Of a stretch of 64,000 nucleotides of DNA, positions 23,937 to 35,525 are shown piece after piece. Below the pieces are notes generated by a model. The model saw only the letters and a list, made by a program, of their open reading frames with translations, did no database searches and was not told the origin of the DNA. Made by a program: the position numbers and the translations under genes. The DNA comes from Physcomitrium patens (lineage: Eukaryota; Streptophyta; Bryopsida; Funariales; Funariaceae): contig NC_037262.1 of assembly GCF_000002425.4 (NCBI RefSeq), positions 3,540,080 through 3,604,079 on the forward strand, read 5' to 3'. Position 1 is the first letter of the stretch. Every line of letters begins with the position of its first letter.

Positions 23937-25904
23937 AAGGATCAACTTTTTTTATATATACCACATCTATATTTGATAGAAAAAAGACTTTCAGCAATAT
24001 TTCAAGTCAGTACTAAGATTAATAAGATATTTTTTAAAAAAATATATAAATATTCTTTTAAAATATCATCTTCCATTGATCATCAAGAAGAAATTTAACC
24101 ACTATTTGGATCAAATTATAGGCTATTATAAAACAAGTTGGCTACACTCAAGGAATACATCAATAAAAATTTGGTTAAAAACTTCATTTGCCATTTTAAA
24201 TCTCAAGCAGTAGTTCATATTTTATTTATGAAAAAAAAAATATGAATCTTTGGAATTATTTGTAGACTATTGAGGACTCAGTAATATTACTATAAAAAAT
24301 AAGTATCATATACTTTTGATTACATGACTTTTAAATCTAATCAATTAAGTAAAAATCTATATAAAAATAGATCTATAAAGAGCATAAAATTTGGTATGCA
24401 TTAAAGAAGGAAATGAATAGAAGATTATATTTTGAATCAAATATGGAAATTTTGAATATAATGTCATTTTTTTAGACTCACAAATATACCTAATACTTAT
24501 TAATATCTAATAAATAATACTTTTTATGAATTTCTTGATGATTTTGTTGTTTGTTATCTAAACAAAATTTTAATCTATTCTAAGAACATTAAAAAGTATG
24601 AACTTTATATTCATCATGTGCTATAAAAATTAGAGATCTAAGATTATATGCCAAGATAGAAAAGTATCTATTTTAAACTAATTAAGCTAATTTTTTATGA
24701 TAAAAAATTTCAAATAATAGCCTTGTGATAGATTCTAAGAAGGTTTAAATTATTATAGATTGGAAGATCTCAAAAACAATAAAAGATATATAATATTTTT
24801 TAGGATTTGCCAATTGTTATAAAATCTTCATCAAGAATTATTTTCAAATTACAATTCTTCTTACACATTTGATATGTAAAGACAAAATTGAGTTGAGAAA
24901 AGAAGCTAAAATATCTTTTCAAATATTAAAACAACATTTATTTCTATACCAAACTTGTATTACATCAATTTTTCTTAGGTATTTTTTTATAGAAATAGAT
25001 ACATTAAACTTTGATATAGATGTAATATTATTACAAATAAGAGTAGACAATGGATTCTACTTGATAGCTTTCTATTCTACAAAATTTTCAACAAACAAGA
25101 TTAACTATCAGATCTATGATAAAGAACTTCTTATAATCGTTGATTTATTCCAAGAATAGCATCATTATCTAGAACGCACTTTTAATCTAATTATTATGTA
25201 TAAGAAATATAAGAACCTCATGTACTTTATTTTGGTATGTATTTTGGTATATATTTTGAATCATTGTTAAGCCAGTTGGAATATGTCCTTATTAAGTATT
25301 GATTTCAAGATCTCTTATCAACCCAAAAAAATAATAAGGTTTATTAGATGCTCTTTCTAAATATTCTTATCTTATACCCAAAAAAGAAGATGTAGCTTTT
25401 AATTAACAAAGAATAATTTTCTTGAAGCTGGAGTATTTTTATCTTTAAGCAATGAAATCAAAATTTATTATTGATTTAATCTTTTTCAAGCAAGTTCAAT
25501 TAAATATGTTCTTTGATTTTCTCATTCATAATATTAATAATAATTCTTTTAAGTCTTATGAGACTTCTAAGTTCAAGTTCAAAAATAATCTACTCTATTA
25601 CAAGAGACAATTATATATTCTAAAAAATAAAGCATGATTAAATATTCTTTAAACTTGTCATTACTTTCTAACAACTAGACATTTTGAATATAATAAGATT
25701 TTGGAACTAGTATCTAGAGATCTTTGATGGCCTCAAATATGGAATACAATTAAAGACTTTGTATAATTATGTGACATTTATGCAAGATCAAAAATTCCTT
25801 GTCATCAACCTTTTAGACTTCTTCAACCATTATTTATTTTAAAACAATTAGGTCATTTGTTTCTATGGATTTTATCATAGATTTTTTAATATCAAGTTAA
25901 AAAA
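23937..25904 (+). pseudogene. Outer chromovirus resumed: RT, RNase H and start of integrase, heavily decayed
   Basis: Collinear with 19866-21800 of the inner element. Visible pieces: YRLL and KLATLKEYINKNLVKNFI near 24115-24190, FLDDFVVCYLNKILIYSKN near 24530-24590 (catalytic box Y-L-N-K, both Asp gone), an RNase H piece open at 24869-25159 (FFIEIDTLNFDIDVILL, DKELLIIVDLFQE), and the beginning of the integrase core SMDFIIDFL near 25870-25900. Stops and indels every 30-60 codons. The integrase core is then cut at about 25905. Confidence 0.85.
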
Positions 25905-26395
25905 TTAATCTTGAGTAAAATTTTATCCAAATTTTAAACCACAAATAATTTTCAATCACACAAAATTTTAAAAGAATCAAATTCACCGATTGAAAGAAAA
26001 GCTCCCAAAACTTCCTGGACATTGGCCGCCTTTCTTTTCCAACTTAAATATTGATCTTTTAAAATTAATTTCTCTTAGCTAAATAATTAAATTTATTTAA
26101 AAATTAGCTGGTATATAGACAATTAAGTTTTAATTGCTCTCACAAAATTTTCCTTCAATTGAATTGGCAAATATTACAAGATTGCAAAAACCCCCACTAA
26201 TCCTAAATTTCAACATGGTATATTTTTTCTCCTATAAGATAAATATATATATATATATATTTTTTTTTTAATAAAATAGAAGTATTAAAATTAAAATTTT
26301 TATTATTTTTTTATTAATTATCATTGTTTTTTTCTATGTCTTTTTACTAGGCTCTTCTACAATATAATAATTTCTTTCTTCCTTTACTTAATGGT
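25905..26395. other. Foreign segment replacing the outer integrase core
   Basis: About 490 bp without a counterpart in the inner element stand where roughly 260 bp of integrase core should be. It contains CTCCCAAAACTTCCTGG, GGCCGCC and CCCCCACTAATCC, unusual GC words in this neighbourhood, and a (TA)n/T-run at 26247-26270. After it the integrase resumes with the HQTN-like segment. It could be an insertion plus deletion, or filler DNA at a repaired break. No terminal repeats seen. Confidence 0.5.
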
Positions 26396-27125
26396 TGTGT
26401 TACCACACAACAACATAAACCAAGTTTTGAAGCAATATTTGAAATATACCATTAACTATCAACAAGATGATTAGATAGTTATTTTTCTATTGGTAAAGTT
26501 TGCTTATAATAACATGGTATATTTTTCTATGTAATAAACACCTTTCTTTGCTATTTATGATTATCATCCATAACTTGATGCTTTTGACTTATCAAAAGTT
26601 AATAAACTTGTAGCAAAAGATTTGGCAAATCATTTATTTAAGCTACAAACAACAATAAAGGTACAACTAAAAGAAGTTCAAGAACAACAAAAGACCAACA
26701 CAAATGCATATTGTAAGGAACAACCTCAATTCTATGTTGTTGATAAAGTATTATTATTTTGTTATAATAACAAGACTATCCACCTTTGTGACAAATTAGA
26801 TTATCATAGGCTTAGACCATTTTTTATTTGTGAACAAATCAATCCAATTGCTTATCAATTACATTTATTAAATTCTATAAAGATCCATCTTGTATTTTAC
26901 ATGTGTCTTCATGAAATATATAAGATAGTAAATATTTTAAATAAAAAACAAATACCACTTCTTCTTGTAGAAGTGGACAATAATCAAGAATATGGGGTCA
27001 AAAAAGTCTTAGACTTAAGGCTGAAATATCTTATTTATTGGCATAGATATGATATTAATGAACACATATGGAAGCTAATTAAGAAACTTGCAAATGCAAT
27101 AAAGAAGGTTGATGCTTTTTATTGA
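26396..27125 (+). pseudogene. Outer chromovirus: integrase C-terminus and chromodomain
   Basis: From 26622 to 27125 the frame is open for 167 codons. It covers the integrase tail (KVLLFCYNNKTIHLCDKLDY, then YHRLRPFFICEQINPIAYQL) and a chromodomain (EYGVKKVLDL, then YLIYWHRYDINEHIWKL, ending KKVDAFY and a TGA). Part of the loop is shortened relative to the inner copy. Upstream, 26396-26600 carries decayed integrase in which the YHPxLDxFDLSK segment can be seen. This is the longest intact stretch of the outer element. Confidence 0.88.
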
Positions 27126-27715
27126 TGGCATTTATCAAAATTAAGATAAATAATAGCAAATCTTTACTTTAAAAGAACTACAATTCAAAAAAGATCGCAT
27201 TTTATCTTCTATCTTTGTATGTAATTTATATATATTTGTGGCAATAAAGAAATGGAAAATCAATAATTAGTAGATTCAACTCTAGAGCTATTATTTACTG
27301 ACTTATTAGATGAAACATTGCAATTGTCACATCCTTCAAGATGACATGATTGAGATGAAGATCCTCAAGAATGATAAGCTCTTTTTAGGTTAGATGGCAA
27401 GATATAACGAGTTTGGTATTATGACCTTGGAAAAGACTCTTGATGTTTGGTGATTTTACTGGAGGTAAGAATAATTCCTTATGGTCTCACAAATATTTTA
27501 TTTGAAGAAAGGTAGAAAAGGCTCAATAATAATTAAATAATAGGATAGTATTCTTGTCTTGAAATGAAACATTATTGATGGTTGAGAGAACCTACCAACC
27601 ACCTTCGAAAGGAATAAAGATCATAGTATATAGCAAACATAATTTGCCACATCGTATGCTTCTTCAATATATGATGATTACTTCTTATAGAACTCTTCTT
27701 TAAAAGGAGAGGTAA
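27126..27715 (+). other. Outer chromovirus 3' region before LTR A'
   Basis: Homologous to 22809-23395, ending in the purine tract TAAAAGGAGAGG at 27701-27712. Same ATGGAAAATCAATAATTAG start and readable words, with more stops. Confidence 0.5.
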
Positions 27716-28245
27716 TATCAAGGACATATATATTTATCTAGATAAGAAATATTAAATAAAAAATAAATGTAGATAGATTTGATATTATCTTGTGGTAAAG
27801 CTTCTTAAAAGCTTTATTGATGCATATTTGACTTTGTACTTGTTTATATTTGATTAGTAGGTTAGAAACTTAGCCAACAAGTTAGCTATGTATTGCACAT
27901 GTAGATAATTTGTTATACAAGATAATAATATAGTATACATATAGAAATCTTGCCTTGCAAGTTAAGACATGTGTCTTGTAAATTAGATATATATTAGAGG
28001 TCATGTAGGACATCGCCATATAGCTCTTAGTTGATAGTATATATGGAGGCTAGAGTGAAGCCTTCTTCACTATTATTAATGCCTTTCTAGTCCTTATTCT
28101 TCTTTCAAGACTTTCTAGTCTTTTTGTTTTAGCAATAGCCATTCTAGTTCAATATATTACCATCTTTAAGTGATTTTTTAGTCTTTTTGATTGACATAAG
28201 AGTGTATTGAGATTTTTTTGCTTTGAGATTCATGTCTTTGATACA
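27716..28245 (+). mobile_element. LTR A': 3' LTR of the outer chromovirus
   Basis: About 530 bp starting TATCAAGGACATATATATTT (TGTC expected) and ending near TTTGATACA. It matches LTR A at 15.18-15.70 kb more closely than the B pair, for example CTTAGTTGATAGTATATATGG against CCTAGTTGATAGTATATATGG. This pairing shows the outer element spans about 15.2-28.2 kb and measures about 6.6 kb without the nested copy. Confidence 0.85.
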
Positions 28246-29050
28246 GTCATTGTTGATCTCCAACAATTGACTCTACATTGATAAACACTTCAGCTTGTCT
28301 ACACAAACCTATATAATTCCAATGTTCCATCTATTTAGCTAATAAATATATTTAATTATGACGCAATCAAGATTGCTTATGATTTTCTAAATATTCAATC
28401 TAGATTATTCCTTAATACTTGCATATGTCAATTTAACAACTTCATGTATAAGGTTTAACTTTCATGAGATTGAATGTTGTCAAGTAGCAACAAAAGGAAA
28501 ACTATTTGCACACGATGAGCTCTTATTCAAGTGGGGTAAAGAGAGATATGGTGTCGGGACCCATAAGTATTCCAAAAGACGGGTTTGAAATGAGAGATTG
28601 GGGACATGGAATAGGAATGGAAAAAGACAAAAGTAATCATGAGATGACAAGGGGATGTAGCTTTAACAATATTGGGATGTAACTTTATCAACTTCCATTA
28701 TTTTATAAAATGCTAGCTCAATATGATTCTTTTTGGTACTTTGATTAAACAAAAGTTTACAATCTGAAATTTAAAAAATCAAAATTATAGGACAAAATCT
28801 GTTTATAATAAAATTTTCATTTAATTCCAAAATAAACCTGGAATAACTCAAGTCAAATATTTATAACTGTCTTTTTTCTTTTTCCTATGATACAAATAAT
28901 AAGTTTAAATTTGAAAATTCAAAACATGTATTTTAAAATTCATGATTACTTTTAACAAAAAATCAACAAATACTGACGCATTCATGCAATCAAATTGTGA
29001 TTAGATGGTAAAGATTTATTAAAAAGTAAAAAAATGTAAAAAAAAAAGAA
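28246..29050. other. Spacer with a dispersed repeat copy
   Basis: No gene. The part 28550-28710 is a plus-strand copy of the dispersed repeat also found at 12.84 kb (reversed) and 34.68 kb: GATTGGGGACATGGAATAGG and GACAAAAGTAATCATGAGATG. A purine-rich A/G tract at 29033-29062 separates this from the gene island. Confidence 0.5.
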
Positions 29051-29099
29051 AGAAAAAAAAGGCTACACAATGGTTCCTTAAAAAATGCCGTAAAAGTTT

Positions 29100-29582
29100 G
29101 GAACCCACTACACTCCAGAGAAAACCTCCGTTCGTGTTTCCGTATTGCAGGAATCCGACGGCGATGGAGCTCGATTTGCTGTGGCTCAATCCCGTAACGG
29201 CAGGATCGAGAGTGAGATTCATGGGTTTCGAGGTCTCCGTGTTTCCTGCCATGAGGTGGTCTCACCGGCGGCAGCGCTGTGTGTGAGAGCTGCTGTGTGG
29301 TCTCTCGCAGTATGCTTATTTTTCATAGATCGTCCTGGTGATTGTAATTTTAGGGTGAAGCGATCCGCGTGTGGAAACCGAAGAGTAGGTTTAGGGTTTT
29401 GGATATGTAACCTCATGGAGCACTTGTTGCAGAGACGCTTTTGTAACATGAACAGAGCTCGGGCTCAGCGAATACGAGAAGCTCAAAATGTAGTCCGATT
29501 TGCCTCTTTAACCTGTGTGTTCGTGTGTGGGCGTGATAAATCTGGACCACACTCAGCTTCAATTAGCTGAGGTCGTGGAACC
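29100..29582 (+). promoter_or_regulatory. Promoter and 5' leader of the permease-family gene, with telo-box
   Basis: Composition rises sharply in GC at 29.1 kb. The telo-box TTTAGGGTTT lies at 29390-29399; such boxes are common near transcription starts of plant genes. Several short upstream frames exist, including one that stays open to a TGA at 29568-29570, 12 bp before the chosen ATG; that TGA is in frame with the main ORF, so the ATG at 29583 is the first available. The transcription start itself cannot be fixed from sequence alone. Confidence 0.45.
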
Positions 29583-32144
29583 ATGACGACCTCGCTGTTG
29601 AGTCACGGGGCACCAGTGTCATTTACATCGTCGAGACGGAGCCAGAAGTGTGGTGGAATTGGCAAGATCTTGGGAGGCTCTCCAAGCAGATTGCAGTGTT
29701 CAGTCGTGAGTTGTGGCTCGTTAGGCTTAAACGTGAGAGTTGTATTGAAGGGTGAGCAGTCACGAACGCGCAGTTCGCGATTGACTTCACACAACTATCT
29801 TTTGTCTTCCAAGAGGACGCTCCTGCAAGATTGGTGGCGAAGAGCAGTTGGTGGAAACACTTATCATGTATGGTTGCGTAACTGTGTTCATGGAACGCCT
29901 TTATACGAAGAAAGCGTAGACACAGATGTGTCGTGTCATGCTCAAGTTAACCCTGAGGCCTGGAGCATCGATGACGAGTCTCTTCCTCCTCATGAATTGT
30001 CGACTCTTTCACGACCAGGTAACGCTCACATGTGGTGAAGTTTGTTTAATGGCTGAGCATTTATATTTCAGAATCAATTTTGGACTTTCGGTGTATTGAT
30101 ATTTCGGTCTCGTTTGAAATGTTTTATTTGTATTTTTAGGGAGATGTCTTATATACTGTTTGTAAGTTTATTATGAGCAGTGTCCATTGCTTCTGGACGT
30201 CATGGACTGATATCTTTATTTGCGAATGCGGATCAGATAGTGAAAGAAGCGGCCGTGTGGCTTCTGCGATTGGGCTTATCATGGGTACTCATCTTGGTCC
30301 TCCTGAGCACTAGTTTCTCCACAGAAAAGTTCTGGCTTTGTTCTACAGTTCATGTCATGCATAGTTTCAACAATTAAATTCCACCCTTTCCCACTGGAAT
30401 TGGAATTATATCGATCTTCTAACTCGGATACATACCACTTATTTTTTTGTCTCGAGCAACCTCTACATGATTTTTCTAGTCGATGCATCTCTCGCAAGTT
30501 TCGAAAACTTCATGAACTTAGTCTTATGGGCAGTGAAAGTTAATTATCTCGATAATGCTTACATTCTTGTCATGTAAAGTTGCGGAGCAATATCTGTTGA
30601 TCTTCCAGCATGTCATCGGAAGTTTTGAATCTGGATTCTAATTGGCGTTTGCAGAGTATATTTTATTGTCTGACGGTGTATCATTGGCTCTTTTGTTGTC
30701 ACTTGTTGTAGGCACTGCTGTTGGTCCTGGTATTCTTGGACTTCCTGCTGCCACGCTTCGCGCTGGTTTAATTCCTTCAAGTGTAACGATTGTTGCTGTG
30801 TGGGCGTATGTCATGGCTTCTATATTGTTGGTAGCAGAACTGAGTTATGCAGGTGAGTTCGTCTGGCGTTTTGCATAAGACATGACAGCATCTAATTTGG
30901 AAATATTGAATTCAAGAGTAAGGTAGGATTAAAACGCATGATAATTCCATCGAAGCTTAGTATTTGGATCCCAATTGTGCACTTCATAACTAAACAGCTC
31001 AATGTCTACTAATCACAGCCTTTCACTGCGTTTAGAAAATATCAATTTGTAAATTTTCATCTCTCTACTTGTGCCACAATTGACAGTGATGGCAGAGCAA
31101 GGAGGAGTGGAAGTGAGCTTTACTGGCCTGGCAGTGCGCACCCTCGGCCACTCAGCAGGGCGCGTTGTTGCCCTCGTGTACGCTCTCCTCAATTATGCCC
31201 TCTTGGTGGCCTGCGTGGCAGGGCTTCATTCGATTCTAACACATTGGCTACCTTTACCTTCTTCTCTCGTTTGCATGCTGAGCCCTGGGGTAGTCATTTC
31301 CATGTTGGCTGTCACCTCTCTCCAAACAGTGGATGTCCTCAACCGAGCTCTGTGCGGGCTCATGCTTGCATCTATCACTTGTCTTGTAGGCATTGGTATC
31401 TCAGTCAGTAGAAACATCTGGCTTGGATCTACAGGCTTTGGAACCCTTTCTTTGAGTGCACTACATCCTGCAATTCCTGTGATTGTTCTCACATTAGGGT
31501 TCCATGTCATCATACCTGTGGTTTGTCGGGTGTTGGGAGGAAATCCTCAGGAAGCTCGCAAAGCTATACTCTGTGGGGGAACTGTGCCTTTGTTGATGGT
31601 CTTGTCTTGGAACACCGTCATTTTAGGCCTAGCCCAAGCACCGGCCGGAGCTTCTATGGCCTCCTTTGATGCTATCAAACTCCTCCTTTCTTTGAGCAGC
31701 AGTGCAGCTCCAGTGGTGCAGGCTTTTGCATTTTCTGCGCTTGGTACAACGCTTATAGGCTATGCCTTGAGCTTTCCAAAGCAGCTGCTCGACACTGTAA
31801 GCTTGTTTTTTATTCCTTCACAGGGAGTGGAGAGAGAGAAAGCACAGGAACCAGACCGGTCAAGAAGAATGGCAGCACTGTTGCTGGCTATGGTTCCTCC
31901 TGTGATAATGGCCATGACTTCGCCAACAGCATTTGCCTCAGCGCTTGATTTCGCTGGCGTCTATGCCAATTGTTACCTATTTGGTGTGCTGCCCCCAATT
32001 ATGGCCTGGGTGTACCGCTACCAGCAACCGCAAGCTGATCAGGTCCTTCATACTAGGCTTGTACCTGGTGGAAGAATATTATTAGTTGTTCTGCTTGTCA
32101 TTGCGCTTTGCCTTGGCTTGAAACCTCCCAATAGTAGAATGTAA
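29583..32144 (+). CDS. Plastid-type tryptophan/tyrosine permease family protein, three exons
   Basis: Amino-acid transporter of the aromatic (HAAAP) family, predicted 563 aa. Exons: 29583-30018, 30655-30852, 31087-32144. Introns 30019-30654 and 30853-31086 are GT-AG (CCAG|GTAACG, GCAG|AGTA; GCAG|GTGAGT, GACAG|TGATGG) and both keep the frame in phase 1. Residues 1-145 are Ser/Arg-rich with few acids at the start, like a chloroplast transit peptide plus linker. The first membrane segment holds VVGTAVGPGILGLPAATLRA (about residues 163-182), the family's Gly-rich signature. About eleven hydrophobic segments follow, with the loop GGNPQEARKAI near the middle and a charged loop EREKAQEPDRSRR. In bacteria relatives (Mtr, TnaB, TyrP) import Trp or Tyr by proton symport; plant relatives are envelope proteins of unproven substrate. 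No frameshift or internal stop. Family confident, substrate unknown. Confidence 0.88.
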
Positions 32145-33187
32145 ATGGATTCTAGCTGCAGTCGTTGTAGGTTTTGAATTGAAGCTGTTAATGGGGTTGT
32201 TGATGTGAAGGAGCTGAGTAATCGGTATTCGGAGGACTTCCACAGTTCAGAGGGTTCATACTAAAAGTGGATAACACGAGCAACGGTTGTGTCTTGAAGT
32301 TCTGTACATTCGCATTCTTTTCAGGCTATTAGTTTTCAGTTTGCACTCTTTTCAGAGAGCCTTGGTTTATACTTTTGTTATAATTTTTTCATTGCATGTA
32401 ATGGCTGTGGTCGTTTGAATAGATTTTCTTCCATTATTCTGTTGTGCAATTGCTCTTATGTTTCTAAAAACTGAACCTCGTGTGCGAAGAGTTCCCAATA
32501 GGGGGAATTTCATTTTGTGGTTTTCTTTGAGCTTCTTCAAAATGGTGGGTACTATGGGCGTGATGAACCATTGGTAATTCGGCAAACAAATGGCCAACGT
32601 TGCAAGGAAAGAGCATAACTCTTCTGCCCGGGCTAGTAAATATGAAAGTAAAATACCCCGAGTGTACAAGCGTACTGCACTATTTAATTTTTGTGCACTG
32701 TTCGGGTATGAATGTCCAGACTTGTTCTTTTATATAAGTATTGCAGATCACAGAACTTACTATTATGCAGGCGCCTGTGATAATTGTGGTACTTGTATTC
32801 AGGAATCCTACCAGTCCCTGCTCTAGAAAGAATCCACTAAGAAAGACAACACTAGTTTGTCCAGGTTCATGAATTTAAGATTTTTCTCTCTGCAGCTTTG
32901 GACTCCTGACAATATCTTGCTTCATAGTGGGATAGTTACACGGGATACTAATTTAAAACACGGCTGCTTGCTGCTTGATTTGAAAATCACCTATTTGAGC
33001 TGCAATAGAAGTCTAATTTTGGTGGCATGGTAAACAGGACAGTTTCAAAAAATTGGGTACTATTGGCAGAGGATTTTTTTTTTTCATTACTAGTTATTCG
33101 TTTGATAACTTTTGCAGTCATTAGTAATCAGTATGTTCTACCGGATAGTGCCATAGTTCTATCACATTCTATGCAACATTATGAAGG
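32145..33187. other. 3' untranslated region and gene-island tail
   Basis: Composition stays moderate in GC to about 33.05 kb and no second gene is evident. The short frame at 32590-32826 has no recognisable features. T-rich stretches at 32378-32400 and 33065-33085 could serve polyadenylation, but no single AATAAA site stands out. Confidence 0.4.
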
Positions 33188-33920
33188 TTTTACTTGAGCT
33201 ACATTAAGGAGTACAAACCTATTGGAATTTCACTTGAAGCAAATTTGAAGTTCATGAAGTTTTTTGAAGAAGTTTTTGCTGAAACTAAAATAAAAATTAA
33301 AGATGTTGCATGTAAGACAAAAATAGAATCACTCAAATATAGAATTATAGGCACAAAAACTAATTTTGTATTTGTAATGAATGTTGTTAGTTACCATGTA
33401 TTTAAGATTAGATTTATAGTTTGAATAATAGTAAAGAGAATCATGATGTAATTAAAAAGTTATTGAATTTCAAATTGTTGATTTAATAGTAGAAATATCA
33501 ACCTCTAAAGTTATTACAATATACATTAGGTTAGTAGTGCAAGTAACTAGAGATCTATCATATGATGCTTAATATTTTGTTTTTAAGTTAGAGTTATTTT
33601 TTGAAACTCCAAGAGACAATTAATTATTGCATATCTTATAATTAAAGCATGGTTGTTATACAATAGAAGCAATTTGGTGAAGACAACTCTTGAAGGTTAT
33701 TGTACTTATATAGTTGGAAGCAATCTTGGTTATATGTAAAAACTAAATAAGCATTATAATTGTAAAGAATCCAAAGCATTCTTTTTGCACAAAATATATT
33801 AATGGTTAATATTACATTATAAGAAAAGATTATAGATGTGATAATAAGTATAATGTTTTGTATAATAGAAGGCCTAATTATTGATTTGCTTACAATTTGT
33901 TTTACAAAAATTAAGAATTT
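33188..33920 (+). pseudogene. Ty1/copia RT-RNase H relic
   Basis: The open piece 33194-33424 reads KPIGISLEANLKF, then ESLKYRIIGTKTNFVFVMNVVSYHVFK, which is the end of the Ty1/copia reverse transcriptase (normally SLMY-x-x-x-GTRPD-x-x-x-AV). Beyond a stop, VKRIM fits the VKRI-RYLKGT block. NSKRQLIIAYLIIKA near 33610-33650 fits SKRQ-x-x-x-x-LST-EAE of RNase H, and CTKYINGxYYIIRKDY near 33790-33840 fits the final HxRTKHIxxxYHFIRE block. Everything else of the element is missing or unrecognisable. This is the only Ty1/copia trace in the window. Confidence 0.7.
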
Positions 33921-34193
33921 TAATTTAATATTAATTATAGTTTTAAAATTTTTTATAATACTTGCAAAGAAGAAAGTTTTAAAAATAAAATTGTATAATT
34001 AATAATTGCTGATAAATTTACCACTTAAAATTTTATATTATATCAGATCTTAGTTGTTAAAGAATAATAAGTAATATGAATAACTAGAACAACTAGAACA
34101 AATGGTGGCTAAGGGTTCTAATTCTTGGACTTTTGAGTTTTGGCTTTTTGTTCAACTCCCTTTAGGAGTAGGTGGTGGAGGTGGATGTATTGA

Positions 34194-34226
<33 letters not shown>

Positions 34227-34759
34227 CCTTCTTCTTTAATATAATAATAAGATATTTTTATTATTATTGAGACGAGTAGTTTAGGTTTGAGGATTGAGTG
34301 GTGAGAGAGGTTGTATAGAGGCCAAGGGCATGGAATATAGAAGCCACAATCTTCGTTTAGGATAGGCTGTTGTATTTGATGCTCTCCGATCCTAGAGACA
34401 ACTTACTTGTTTTTGAATTTTAGTATCCATTCACATCACTCCACATATGTGAATCAATAAATCTTATTACTACTAATAATCTTTAAATTTTATAATATTT
34501 TATTTTTATCTATATAAAATAATTTAAAATAAAAATAGTAAATAGAAACTAATAAAAAAATTGAAATTATTTTATATTTTTGGAAGTATACAATATTGAT
34601 TTAATAAATTCCTCAATAGATTGCAGAGAAGATGACTACAAAAAAAAAGAGAAAATAAAGGCATTCAATAATTACATAGAAGATTGACAAAATCAATCAT
34701 GAGATGACAAGGAAAGATGTGGCTTTAACAACATTAGGGGTGTGACTTAAACAACTTCT

Positions 34760-34794
<35 letters not shown>

Positions 34795-35142
34795 CTTTTA
34801 AATAAAAGATATTCAAAGCAAGTACATAAAAGATGTTTATATTTTCTTTTATATTATTTTATTATATATTTAGTAATTTTTTTATATATAAGGCTTATTT
34901 ATTTATTATTTATTATTTATTATCATAACTATTATTATTTAATTAGAAAAATATTTAGTATATTATAAAAAATAAAAATAATAAAATTATTTTTTATACT
35001 TAAAAAATATAAATAGTATTATCATAAATATTTTTTTTACTTGTTAAAAAGAATAAACTAATAAACACTTTACAAAATACTTACACATGACACATTTTTT
35101 TTTTAAAAAATAACTAATATATATATATATATATATATATAT
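33921..35142. other. AT-rich spacer with poly-T and TA tracts
   Basis: No gene. It contains 29 consecutive T at 34198-34226, a partial dispersed repeat copy at 34680-34765 (AATCATGAGATGACAAGG), (TA)n at about 34763-34792 and again at 35117-35142. The block 34090-34440 is less AT-rich and may be the end of the copia element, but I cannot show this. Confidence 0.5.
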
Positions 35143-35525
35143 GTCACATGATATGGCATTGAGTGCCAAATTTGTCAAATGTATGTAATTTAGTTTAATT
35201 AGTGGTTTTTCATCCATTGATAGTTTGTTTTATTGATTGACTTTATTCATGTCAATTAGGATTTAAGTGCTTAATTGGAGAAAAATCCTTGATTTAACAT
35301 TCTTATCAAGTCAAGTCTTGTGAGTGATTTTGAGAGAGAAAGAACTTGTTGTAAGAGTTTGCTTGGCTATGGTGGTTTAGCCATTTTAGTAAAGCTTTAG
35401 GATTTCTCTTATTTCTATACTTGTACTTTAGATCCTTCTTTTGTGGTGTGAGAGATAATTTGATTTAGTTTGGTATAACTTTCTTATCTTTCATTTGATA
35501 AGAATGTCTCTTTCTCTTTAATTTG
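35143..35525 (+). mobile_element. 5' LTR of the PHD-finger gypsy element (start truncated)
   Basis: Aligns with 44548-44905: GTCACATGATATGGCATTG against GTCATATAATATAGCATTG, CATTTTAGTAAAGCTTTAGG against CATTTTAGTGAAGCTTTAGG, and TTGACTTTATTCAT in both. The first roughly 105 bp present in the 3' LTR are missing and replaced by a (TA)n tract. TAGTATATCAAATTAG immediately after could be a worn initiator-Met primer-binding site. Confidence 0.75.

Noticed and set aside
29145-29570. 141-codon frame upstream of the permease ATG
   Set aside because: It begins at a non-ATG codon, ends at a TGA before the main start, and reads as GC-rich leader without domain features.
30180-30377. 65-codon ORF between exons 1 and 2
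   Set aside because: It lies in intron 1; joining exon 1 directly to 30655 keeps the frame and completes the family signature.
31226-31513. 95-codon ORF on the minus strand
   Set aside because: It lies wholly inside exon 3 of the permease gene on the opposite strand and has no recognisable features.
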